Origin: Oscillospiraceae bacterium
Lineage (GTDB): Bacteria; Bacillota_A; Clostridia; Oscillospirales; Oscillospiraceae
Direction: 5' to 3'
Assembly (NCBI GenBank): GCA_021771675.1
Contig: JAETOP010000013.1
Coordinates: forward strand, 1-49,800
DNA length: 49,800 bases
Positions 24,612 to 31,656 of this stretch are shown piece by piece (positions within the stretch are counted from its first letter, which is position 1; each line of letters opens with the position of its first letter). The notes under the pieces are model-generated. The model made no database searches. It had not been told where the DNA came from and saw nothing but the letters and a program-made list of their open reading frames with translations. The translations under genes and the position numbers were made by a program.

Positions 24612-25148
24612 ATGGAGTCATGCGCTATCGTTGGGCCAAAACCGACCCGATTCAAATTTGGATACAAAGAAGAGAACTCATTGTGTCGGAAAATCAAAAA
24701 AGCTATGCTGCGGCAGTTCCGGAGATTGTATCGAAAAAAGGGGGTCCAACGATTTTATATCGGTGGTGCCATTGGTGTCAATCTTTGGGCTGGTGAGTTA
24801 CTGCTGAAGCTGAAAGAGGAGCCTGGATATGAGGAGCTGGAACTGGTCGTGGTGCTGCCCTTCCCGAACCATGACGCCAAGTGGGACATCCGAAGCCGAA
24901 AACGGCTGGAATACCTGCTCCGGCACAGCACAGAGCATCTGACCGTCGGCACAGGTGACTGCCGGGAGAGTTATATCAACCAGAACCGCTATCTGGTGAA
25001 TCATGCACAGTATCTTGTTGCTGTGAGCGAGGAACACGAGGAGCAGGAAACTGGGGCATTCCAGGTAACGGCGTATGCACGGGAGAAAGGGCTGGAAATC
25101 ACCTATATCCATCCAGATACAGCGGAGGTAACTGACGTACCAAAGTAA
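24612..25148 (+). CDS. SLOG-superfamily protein, DUF1273-like (pair 2)
   Basis: 178 aa from ATG 24612 (AAAGGAGG, 7-base spacer). The N-terminus has CAIVGPKPTRFKFGYKEEN. RFYIGGAIGVNLWAGELLLK, LVVVLPFPNHDAKWD, NQNRYLVNHAQYLVAVSE and TAYAREKGLEITYIHPD follow the same order of motifs as the SLOG protein at 22027. The canonical N-terminal GHRP is altered to GPKP. Divergent from an XRE regulator and followed by a strong terminator. Ligand unknown. Confidence 0.75.
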   Translation: MESCAIVGPKPTRFKFGYKEENSLCRKIKKAMLRQFRRLYRKKGVQRFYIGGAIGVNLWAGELLLKLKEEPGYEELELVVVLPFPNHDAKWDIRSRKRLEYLLRHSTEHLTVGTGDCRESYINQNRYLVNHAQYLVAVSEEHEEQETGAFQVTAYAREKGLEITYIHPDTAEVTDVPK

Positions 25149-25179
25149 AAGTGGATTTGTATTTGTGCGTACAAAATAG

Positions 25180-25215
25180 AAAGACTGAGCTACCGATAGA
25201 AGGCGCTCAGTCTTT
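25180..25215 (+). terminator. Terminator after SLOG gene 2
   Basis: AAAGACTGAGC (25180-25190) pairs perfectly with GCTCAGTCTTT (25205-25215). The symmetric A/T ends allow bidirectional action, so it may also stop the convergent gene ending at 25252. Confidence 0.8.
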
Positions 25216-25251
25216 CTGATGTGCGTTGGTTTGCTTAAATTTCAAAATGAG

Positions 25252-25689
25252 TCAAGCAACAAATTTATAGCCGCTGTTTACTACCGTCCTGATGCAACCA
25301 TGCGTGGGGTCATCTGGATTCAGTTTCTTCCTGATCTGGCTGATGATATTCGTTACAGCAGCATCACTATCTCCCCCCGGTTCCTGCCAGACTGCCTCAT
25401 AAATCTGCTGCTTGCTGAATACCCAGCCTGGATGCCTTGCCAAGTAGCAGAGGGTAAAAAACTCATGATGACTCATGGGAATGGGAGTGCCGCTTTTGTA
25501 GACAATCTGTTCCCGTATATGGATTTCCAGGTCACCAAAACTCAGTACGGATGTCTCTGAATTACTGCGGCAGTCTGTGGTCCCGGATAATTCTTTGAGC
25601 TGGATATCCGTTCTCCCAGATAACAGGCCAAAAATATCCTGAAGGATGGATTCCTCTGATTCGCTCATTTCAAGAAATAAAACGTGCAT
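25252..25689 (-). CDS. Winged-helix OmpR-type DNA-binding protein lacking a receiver domain
   Basis: 145 aa from ATG 25689 (a GGGGG run 6 bases upstream; an in-frame TTG at 25695 is an alternative). Residues from about 50 match the C-terminal effector domain of response regulators: FGDLEIHIREQIVYKSGTPI, PMSHHEFFTLCYLARHPGWV, FSKQQIYEAVW and IRTVVNSGYKFVA. The first 45 residues do not resemble a phosphoacceptor domain and no conserved Asp is evident. It is either a stand-alone winged-helix regulator, as seen in some integrative elements, or a truncated response regulator. Confidence 0.75.
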   Translation of the reverse strand: MHVLFLEMSESEESILQDIFGLLSGRTDIQLKELSGTTDCRSNSETSVLSFGDLEIHIREQIVYKSGTPIPMSHHEFFTLCYLARHPGWVFSKQQIYEAVWQEPGGDSDAAVTNIISQIRKKLNPDDPTHGCIRTVVNSGYKFVA

Positions 25690-25758
25690 GTTCAACCCCC
25701 TACGAAGTTTTTACCTATGGTTTTGCAAGCACGAAAATTGTAAAACTCAAATGTCACA

Positions 25759-25826
25759 GAAATGTCCGAGTGCTCCCAAAATTTAGCTTCAAAATCACCT
25801 GAATTGTTACACTGGACGGACATTTC
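25759..25826. repeat. Widely spaced 10-base inverted repeat
   Basis: GAAATGTCCG (25759-25768) and CGGACATTTC (25817-25826) are perfect inverted copies 48 bases apart, upstream of the winged-helix gene. Possibly an operator pair that loops. Beyond the ABC permease remnant, the rest of the 25690-25987 gap holds nothing recognisable. Confidence 0.4.
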
Positions 25827-25890
25827 AAAAAAATTCAGAATTTGCCCGCTGTATCAGCCCAAGTGTCAGTTCTGCCCAACAGGAAACAGC

Positions 25891-25983
25891 TCAGTTTACG
25901 GTATGCCCACAATGAGAACGCCCGAACAGTGGGATCTCAGGGATACAAGCTCTGAACATGGCGTAAGGGGTCCAGATTATCAG
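25891..25983 (-). pseudogene. Remnant of an ABC-2 permease C-terminus
   Basis: Read on the minus strand, this stretch encodes WTPYAMFRACIPEIPLFG then RSHCGHTVN and a stop. The intact permease at 38242-39489 ends WTPYAMIGACIIEIPLFG, FLAV, RSYCRHTVN. The DNA is clearly homologous, including the stop context, with one 12-base deletion. Only the last 30 or so codons survive. It lies immediately downstream of the 25988 gene in the same orientation as the intact copy. Confidence 0.8.
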
Positions 25984-25987
25984 CCTG

Positions 25988-27418
25988 CTATGCTTTCACA
26001 TCAATACCGGCGACCTCGCCGCCAATTAAGCCGCTCTGGAAGTCCGCCCAGTCTTTCAGATATTTCTGGAATGTACTATCGGAGCTTTCATAGGCCCCAA
26101 AGTGGCTGGCGCTCTTGCCAAAGAAGTTTGACCAGTAGGCGACGCTGTTCTGATGTCGATAGGCCCCGTCGGCAGACTTAGCGGATATTTTTTCTGCACC
26201 GTATTCCGCCCCTTTGATAAGCGCCTGCATCGCATCGCCGCTGTCACGGTAGTGTTGCATGGTTTGATTATATACATTCCATACCATGTTGCGGTCAAGT
26301 GCCGCAAAACCGGCCCGATCTCCCGCAGCGGCTCCCGCCTTGCGGCTTGCGCTCAACTGGCTATCCAGCCGGTCAAGGAACGACTTCATAAATCCGCCTG
26401 CGGTCTTTTGCAGTAAATCAGCCATTGTGCCGCTAATACTGCTGCTGTTCCGCAATGTGTCAGCTTTCATGGCAATCATGGAGAAGTCCAAACCGATCCG
26501 CGCCTCGTCCATCGTATAGACGTTGGTGTTGTTGGGCTTTTCCATCGCAGAAAGAGCGGACACATACTGCCCCAAAGCGTTTACATCATTCAGCGTATAT
26601 GGAGCATCCGCAGATTTAGCCGGGGAATTTACAGGGGTGCTTCCGTTCCCACGCAGGACAGAGGCCACATAAGCATCGTCATTCAGCAGCCATTGATCCT
26701 GCGTCCCCTTTAGGCCCTCCAAGGTGGAATTGTCGGCCAGCCCCTTGCGGTATTCCTCAATTTTTGATCCCACGCCGCTGACTATGGAGGCATAGATTTT
26801 TTCCCTTTCCCCGTTTACGCCGTTTTCTTCTAAAAACGAGCCAACAATGCCTGAATAGCCGTCCGCGATCTCACCCAGGGCGCTCTGATACAATTCGTCC
26901 AGCTTCTTTAACTGTTCCGTCTGTGTGTCGCCGGTGGTGGTGCTTTTGATCTTGTCCTCAACAGCCACATACCGGGAGGCCAGATAGTCCACCTTCCGGC
27001 TGAAATCGTCTGCTCCGATGGTATATGCGGCAGCATCAGCGTCAAAGCCGATGCCCCTTAAATCAGACGTCAGCCCGCTCCAGTCAACCTCTTTTTGGAT
27101 GCCGCTGGTTTGGAGCTGCTTTTCAAATTCTCTCAAAACCTCGGCGCTGGGGTTCGGGTCTTGCAGGTTCACTTTACCGCCGTTCATATAGTCGTAGAGA
27201 TTGAAAGAGCCTTGCTTATTCCACTGCTTCATAATGGCGTCCTCTTTGGTATAATTGTTGTCGGACGCACACAGGGACTTTGTGATTAAGTTTTTCTGCA
27301 TGGAATAAAAATCTGTCCCCTCTTGTTTTACAGCAGCCGATCCCGAAGATAATTGAGTTAGCCGGGACGACTGTACTGCGGCATAATTCGTTGCCGCTGA
27401 TACACCAGGAATGTTCAT
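25988..27418 (-). CDS. Large hypothetical protein of the SPDR array
   Basis: 476 aa, ATG after AGGAGG. No signal peptide, membrane segment or recognised domain; predominantly helical and Ser/Ala/Asn-rich. The N-terminus MNIPGVSAATNYA is nearly identical to that of the SPDR protein at 28100, and the C-terminus GIDVKA matches the terminal FDVKA/FDVRA signature of the array proteins. Middle motifs include DLRGIGFDADAAAYTIGADD and AYWSNFFGKSASHFGAYESS. It is the last gene of the nine-gene minus-strand array. The shared ends suggest a common export or processing signal; function unknown. Confidence 0.6.
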   Translation of the reverse strand: MNIPGVSAATNYAAVQSSRLTQLSSGSAAVKQEGTDFYSMQKNLITKSLCASDNNYTKEDAIMKQWNKQGSFNLYDYMNGGKVNLQDPNPSAEVLREFEKQLQTSGIQKEVDWSGLTSDLRGIGFDADAAAYTIGADDFSRKVDYLASRYVAVEDKIKSTTTGDTQTEQLKKLDELYQSALGEIADGYSGIVGSFLEENGVNGEREKIYASIVSGVGSKIEEYRKGLADNSTLEGLKGTQDQWLLNDDAYVASVLRGNGSTPVNSPAKSADAPYTLNDVNALGQYVSALSAMEKPNNTNVYTMDEARIGLDFSMIAMKADTLRNSSSISGTMADLLQKTAGGFMKSFLDRLDSQLSASRKAGAAAGDRAGFAALDRNMVWNVYNQTMQHYRDSGDAMQALIKGAEYGAEKISAKSADGAYRHQNSVAYWSNFFGKSASHFGAYESSDSTFQKYLKDWADFQSGLIGGEVAGIDVKA

Positions 27419-27454
27419 GATATTTCCTCCTATGAATTTATTGAAGAACGGAAT

Positions 27455-27505
27455 TTACTCCGCACCGTTGCCAACGCTCTGTTTGAACGTATTCCCAATA
27501 CTATT
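27455..27505 (-). pseudogene. Remnant of a second copy of the 283-aa array protein
   Basis: On the minus strand the sequence reads NSIGNTFKQSVGNGAE then stop. The C-terminus of the intact protein at 29385-30236 reads DDIWNTFKKSIDSAE. DNA similarity extends beyond the stop. Only about 16 codons are left, in the gap between two array genes, so a paralogous copy was lost here. Confidence 0.6.
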
Positions 27506-27518
27506 GTGCCCCCTTGTA

Positions 27519-28100
27519 TTAAGCCCGAATGTTTACCGATGTTTCAACAGACGGGGCGGGTTGAGAAGATTGCATTTCTGCGCGGGCCTCTCGATACGCC
27601 TGTAAGTACACCGAGGCCGACTCGCCAAAAAATTCATGCTCTGCCTTGGTCTGTATATCCGTCCATCCTCCGCCGAGGCTGTTGTAGCTTGCAATATTCT
27701 CACCGTTAGGAGCGAAAATTTCAGCAGCCTGCTGGACTGAACTGATTTTCAGATTTGCGGAGCAGCCTCCCGACAGTTTTTCCAGCATCTTTTCCAATGC
27801 CTGCAACATCGGGTGCGGTTCTTTCAATGCTGCCTGGATAGCAGACATTACCTGGTTTTTCGGCCCGGAGCGGTCAGGGGAAACATATTGCTTCATGTGT
27901 GCAAGCCGCATTTGGGTAAAGCACTCCGACATATAAACGCCCTTCTTGGCATCTTCTTTTGCGTATGCTTTTATCCGCTCAATAAAACTGTCGGACATAG
28001 CACCCTTTGCGGCTTTTTCGGTTCCCTGGCTTTTAGAGCTTTTTTCTCCTTTGACGGCCACAGCATAATTCGTTGCCGCTGATATGCCGGAAATGTTCAT
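27519..28100 (-). CDS. SPDR-family array protein 1
   Basis: 193 aa with AAGGAGG upstream. Family features in order: N-terminal MNISGISAATNYA; AMSDSFIERIKAYAKEDAKK; MKQYVSPDR near residues 69-77; a hydrophobic/Gly-rich middle; then AAEIFAPNGENIASYNS, GGGWTDIQTKAEHEFF and a terminal helix YLQAYREARAEMQSS ending VNIRA. No Sec signal or membrane segment. Its first 22 coding bases plus flank are almost identical to those of the 25988-27418 gene, indicating recent duplication. Function unknown. Confidence 0.65.
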   Translation of the reverse strand: MNISGISAATNYAVAVKGEKSSKSQGTEKAAKGAMSDSFIERIKAYAKEDAKKGVYMSECFTQMRLAHMKQYVSPDRSGPKNQVMSAIQAALKEPHPMLQALEKMLEKLSGGCSANLKISSVQQAAEIFAPNGENIASYNSLGGGWTDIQTKAEHEFFGESASVYLQAYREARAEMQSSQPAPSVETSVNIRA

Positions 28101-28127
28101 GATACTGCCCTCCTTGTTGAGAGAATT

Positions 28128-28688
28128 TTATTCTCCCTTGTCCCGGCACTTACCAATCTGTTCAAAAGCCTCCAGGAGACGTTGATATGAGCCAGACATA
28201 GAATCGCAAATTTCTTTTCCTTTTCCATCTTTGTCTTGCGAATACGAAAAATCTTTGCAATACTGCGCACAGGCCAGGAGAAGTTTTGTAAAGTCGCCTT
28301 TCTCTTTCCCAAACGGCCACGCTTCCAGCCCAGGGTCCTCAGACGCTCCAATCGTTAATCCGGACGGACCATTATAGGGGACTGCGCCGCCAAAGCCAAC
28401 GCTAAAATCTTGGGAAGAAATAACGCCAGAATCCCGTAAATCTTTAAGTAAATTTCCGTATTCGTCGCGGGTCATGTTCTTGACATCATATTTCTTTGCC
28501 AGAGAAGTCGCCATTTCATCCGTCAATTTTGTCGTTTCCGGCTTTACCTTGTATTCTCCATCATCCGAAATGTAAGTGTCTGCACTCCGCCCATAGCGTG
28601 CGGCTGGATAATTTGACTTCGCATTTTGCAGCCCCGTCATCGCCAAATTTATATTCTGAGAACTTACCCTTTGAAAACCCGTAATCAT
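28128..28688 (-). CDS. KYDV-family array protein 1
   Basis: 186 aa of unknown function. Residues about 50-100 read LTDEMATSLAKKYDVKNMTR, DEYGNLLKDLRDSGVISSQD and FSVGFGGAVPY. The protein at 33258-33719 carries the same block (LTEDMARTLAQKYDVTHMSR and so on), so two members bracket the array. A later helical region KGDFTKLLLACAQYCKDFSY also has a counterpart there. No signal peptide or membrane segment. N-terminus MITGFQRVSSQNINLAM. Confidence 0.6.
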   Translation of the reverse strand: MITGFQRVSSQNINLAMTGLQNAKSNYPAARYGRSADTYISDDGEYKVKPETTKLTDEMATSLAKKYDVKNMTRDEYGNLLKDLRDSGVISSQDFSVGFGGAVPYNGPSGLTIGASEDPGLEAWPFGKEKGDFTKLLLACAQYCKDFSYSQDKDGKGKEICDSMSGSYQRLLEAFEQIGKCRDKGE

Positions 28689-28719
28689 AATTCCACCTCA
28701 TTCTGTAATGGTTATACTC

Positions 28720-29367
28720 TCAGGCTCGGACATCGAAAGTCGCAGTTTCCACTTCGCAAGCCACTGGTTGTTTCTGCGCTCCATTCTTAATCTCCGCACG
28801 CGCCGCATCCCAGGCTTGCTTATAAATATCAGTAGAATCCCTAAGAAACTGATTTTCCGCCCTGGTAGGTAAATTCATCCAACCGCCACCGCTGGTATTA
28901 TATTGCGCAATTTCTTCCCCGTCAGGCGAATATACCGTAGCAACCTGGTTTTCGGGGGTACTATGAAGATCACCGGAACAGCCGCCAGCCAGCCCGCTGA
29001 AAGATTTCACAATACGCTCCGGTCTTCCTTTGCCTTTGAGCTGTGCTAACATCCTGTCGAGAAATTCCAAAGTGGGGTCTTCTCCTTTATGCGCCTTCTC
29101 CGCCTTTTGCAGTTCCTGCGTCATCTGTGCAATCGGAGCAGAACGGTCAGGAGAAACATACTTGCCCATCTGTGCAAAACGGAGGTCTATTGCCTCTTGG
29201 CTCATACCAACACCTTTTTGAGCATCTCGCCGCGCTAACTCCTGGAGTTTCTTAACAAAATCGTCTGTCATTGCATTTTTAGACGCTTCAACCGCCTTTT
29301 TCTTAATGATAGGTGTTTCTCCCCACCTGGCGGCCTCCCGAAGACTATTTACTCCGCCAATTTGCAT
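28720..29367 (-). CDS. SPDR-family array protein 2
   Basis: 215 aa with GAAAGGAG upstream. Shows the family pattern MQIGGVNSLREA, AMTDDFVKKLQELARRDAQK, MGKYVSPDR (about 67-75), ATVYSPDGEEIAQYNTSGGG, WMNLPTRAENQFL, YKQAWDAARAEIKN and C-terminal ATFDVRA. Closest in the array to the 27519-28100 protein, sharing the GGGW signature. Cytoplasmic by lack of any signal, unless the N-terminal signature serves another export route. Confidence 0.65.
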   Translation of the reverse strand: MQIGGVNSLREAARWGETPIIKKKAVEASKNAMTDDFVKKLQELARRDAQKGVGMSQEAIDLRFAQMGKYVSPDRSAPIAQMTQELQKAEKAHKGEDPTLEFLDRMLAQLKGKGRPERIVKSFSGLAGGCSGDLHSTPENQVATVYSPDGEEIAQYNTSGGGWMNLPTRAENQFLRDSTDIYKQAWDAARAEIKNGAQKQPVACEVETATFDVRA

Positions 29368-29384
29368 ACTATACGATCTCCTTT

Positions 29385-30236
29385 CTATTCCGCGCTGTCA
29401 ATGCTCTTTTTGAACGTGTTCCAAATATCGTCATAAATGGACTGGAACAGCGATTCCCGTTGAACAGCGCCGGTGTCCGCTGTCTCCCAATCTTCAAAGT
29501 GAATTTCTTCCCCCTCCTCTACGCAGTCCCGCCGCTTCAGCTCGGCCAGGATGCTGGAGGCCCCCTTTTGGAACGTGGACGTTATGCCATGCGCGGAGGA
29601 AAGAGCGCGGTCAATTTCACCGTAAATATCGTCTGCGGAGGTGTCGATCTGCCAATGGGTATCATTCTCGCCGTTCCCCGCCCAGTCTGCGGCCATGCTG
29701 TAAGCCTTGCCCATGTAGCCCTCCTGGGTGGGGTTGTGATCCGATACCCGGTTCAGTTCCGCCGCGCCCTGTTGCATAAACTGTTCACGCGCCGCCCTGG
29801 TTGCGTCCAGCAGCTTGGAAACGTCCTCCAGCTTCATCTGCTCCGGCAAAGCCTTGTTGCCGTCCAGCATATCCTGATATTCTTGAATGGTTTGGTCGAA
29901 GGCGGAGAGCTGATCCCGGTATTCCATCAAAGATGCCTCGTGCTGCTGGCTCAAATACGCGCCGACTTTACACTGGTTTAAGTAGAAGTGCAGCAGGCCC
30001 TCCGGCATTTCCTCCAGAGCGGAATTTTTCTTGCCCTCCGTGGCCTCCGCCGACAGCTCCAACGTATCAAACCGGGTTTTCATATCCTTTGCCTGATTTT
30101 TCGCGTTCAGCAGATTTTCGGACAGCCGGTGCAGCGTGTCATTGATCGGCGGCTGAACAAGTTTCTGCCCCAGCGGTTTGTTCTGCTGGAAGATACTGTT
30201 TTGGTGAAAAAGATTTGCAAAGTTTGTAACATTCAT
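29385..30236 (-). CDS. Helical hypothetical protein of the array (283 aa)
   Basis: 283 aa, start MNVTNFANLFHQNSIFQQ after a GGAG. Strongly helical, with coiled-coil-like stretches LSENLLNAKNQAKDMKTRFD and YRDQLSAFDQTIQEYQDML. No SPDR motif, no signal peptide, no membrane segment. A conserved C-terminal tip (WNTFKKSIDSAE) is repeated in the remnant at 27455-27505. Lengths and helical content recall secreted structural or needle-type proteins, but there is no direct homology evidence. Confidence 0.55.
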   Translation of the reverse strand: MNVTNFANLFHQNSIFQQNKPLGQKLVQPPINDTLHRLSENLLNAKNQAKDMKTRFDTLELSAEATEGKKNSALEEMPEGLLHFYLNQCKVGAYLSQQHEASLMEYRDQLSAFDQTIQEYQDMLDGNKALPEQMKLEDVSKLLDATRAAREQFMQQGAAELNRVSDHNPTQEGYMGKAYSMAADWAGNGENDTHWQIDTSADDIYGEIDRALSSAHGITSTFQKGASSILAELKRRDCVEEGEEIHFEDWETADTGAVQRESLFQSIYDDIWNTFKKSIDSAE

Positions 30237-30257
30237 TTTATCTGCTCCGTTTCTGGC

Positions 30258-30908
30258 CTACGCCTTTACATCAAAACTTGCAGACGCATTCCCGCTCACC
30301 GCCGGAGCCGCCGTCTGCTTGGCGGCGGCTATCTCCGCCTCGGCCGCTTTGTATGCCTCACAGTAAATCTGATTAGATTCATACTGGAACCGTGTTTCGT
30401 CTTTCGTGGGAACATCGAACCAACCACAAGAATCACGATAACCCGCGATCATCTCGCCGTCTTTGCTATAAATTTCCGCTGTTGTACCAAACACAGGGCC
30501 TCTGGATATGGCGGCAGTAAAGGGAATGCTTAACAAGTCAAAGAGATTTTCCCCTGGCCGTAAAACAAGGTTTGGACTGTTGAGCATGGCGGACACATGG
30601 GATGTGGCTTTCTGCCGATCCGGGGAAACAAACTGCTTCATCTGAGCATCCCGCATGGCCGAAAAGCCGGTGCGCTGCTTGCTATCGTACCCGTCCATGT
30701 AGCGGCCTTTTGCGGCATCAGCGCGGGCCTGGGCTTTGATCTGCTCAATATACTCGTCAGACAAGGCGCTGCTGACTTTGCCGCTGATCGGCTCATATAA
30801 GCCGTCCTCGCTGACTGATATTTTGGACGCTGAACGGTTGGTGGGCCTGCTGGTGGCTCTATAAGAGCCATAAAAATTGTAAGCACCGGGAATACCGTTG
30901 ATTGCCAT
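30258..30908 (-). CDS. SPDR-family array protein 3
   Basis: 216 aa with AAGGAGG upstream. Pattern: MAINGIPGAYNFYGSYR; ALSDEYIEQIKAQARADAAK; MKQFVSPDR (about 90-98); GTTAEIYSKDGEMIAGYRD; WFDVPTKDETRFQYESNQIY; terminal SASFDVKA. The YESNQIYCEAYKAA segment is also found in the membrane-anchored copy (YESNQIYLKAYRSA at 31657-33261), linking these two most closely. Confidence 0.65.
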   Translation of the reverse strand: MAINGIPGAYNFYGSYRATSRPTNRSASKISVSEDGLYEPISGKVSSALSDEYIEQIKAQARADAAKGRYMDGYDSKQRTGFSAMRDAQMKQFVSPDRQKATSHVSAMLNSPNLVLRPGENLFDLLSIPFTAAISRGPVFGTTAEIYSKDGEMIAGYRDSCGWFDVPTKDETRFQYESNQIYCEAYKAAEAEIAAAKQTAAPAVSGNASASFDVKA

Positions 30909-30923
30909 AGTGCTGCCTCCTTG

Positions 30924-31640
30924 TTATGCACGAAAGTCTAAACTGGAATGTGTTCTGTTTCCGCTACTGCTGCGCAGCCCAGATTGGGCCGCACGGTAGG
31001 CTTCATCGTAGATTGAACTCGATGCTGTCTGGAACTGTGCTTCAGCCTTGGTAGCTATCTTTTTCCATTCACCAGTTTTACCGTCATAGCTGGCAAACTT
31101 CTCTCCATACTCGTCAAAAATTTCTGCTGTCGTCCCATTCCGTCCTTTTGTTACGGTGGCTGTATAGGGCAAGCCAGATAATTTCACTCTGTTTGCCCCT
31201 GCCTTTTGAAACGAACCGGACGATAGGAGCTTTGACACCTGGGAAATAGCTGAATCCCGATCCGGGGAGATATATTTCTTCATCTGTTCAGCTCGAAGCT
31301 CTGACATTTTGCCATCCTTGCCATAGGCCCCGGTTTGGGCATCCTTCTTGGCCTGGGTTTCAAGCGCACTCACATATTCCTTGGTCAGACCGCTGCTAAC
31401 CTTGCTGCTGACAGCGCTGACATTTACTTTATCCGAGCGAATAATTTTGGAGAGAGAAGTGTTAATAGACTTACGGCTGATTGATGAATTGTTAAGCAAA
31501 CTGCCGGATTTGAGCTTGAACCGTCCCCCACTTTTCAACGAACTAAAAAGCGATGAAGTTGTCCTGCTCCGCATAGACAACATCCCCGATGTTCGCCTCA
31601 TGCTGGTACGGTAGCTCCTTGGAATACCGCTAAAACGCAT
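30924..31640 (-). CDS. SPDR-family array protein 4, with basic N-terminal extension
   Basis: 238 aa, TGGAGG upstream. N-terminus MRFSGIPRSYRTSMRR followed by a Ser/Arg/Lys-rich, very basic segment to about residue 75, absent from the other members. Then GLTKEYVSALETQAKKDAQT, MKKYISPDR (about 120-128), GTTAEIFDEYGEKFASYDGK, WKKIATKAEAQFQ, YDEAYRAAQSGLR and C-terminal SSLDFRA. The basic extension may bind nucleic acid or an anionic surface. Confidence 0.65.
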   Translation of the reverse strand: MRFSGIPRSYRTSMRRTSGMLSMRSRTTSSLFSSLKSGGRFKLKSGSLLNNSSISRKSINTSLSKIIRSDKVNVSAVSSKVSSGLTKEYVSALETQAKKDAQTGAYGKDGKMSELRAEQMKKYISPDRDSAISQVSKLLSSGSFQKAGANRVKLSGLPYTATVTKGRNGTTAEIFDEYGEKFASYDGKTGEWKKIATKAEAQFQTASSSIYDEAYRAAQSGLRSSSGNRTHSSLDFRA

Positions 31641-31656
31641 ATTTTATTCCTCCATT

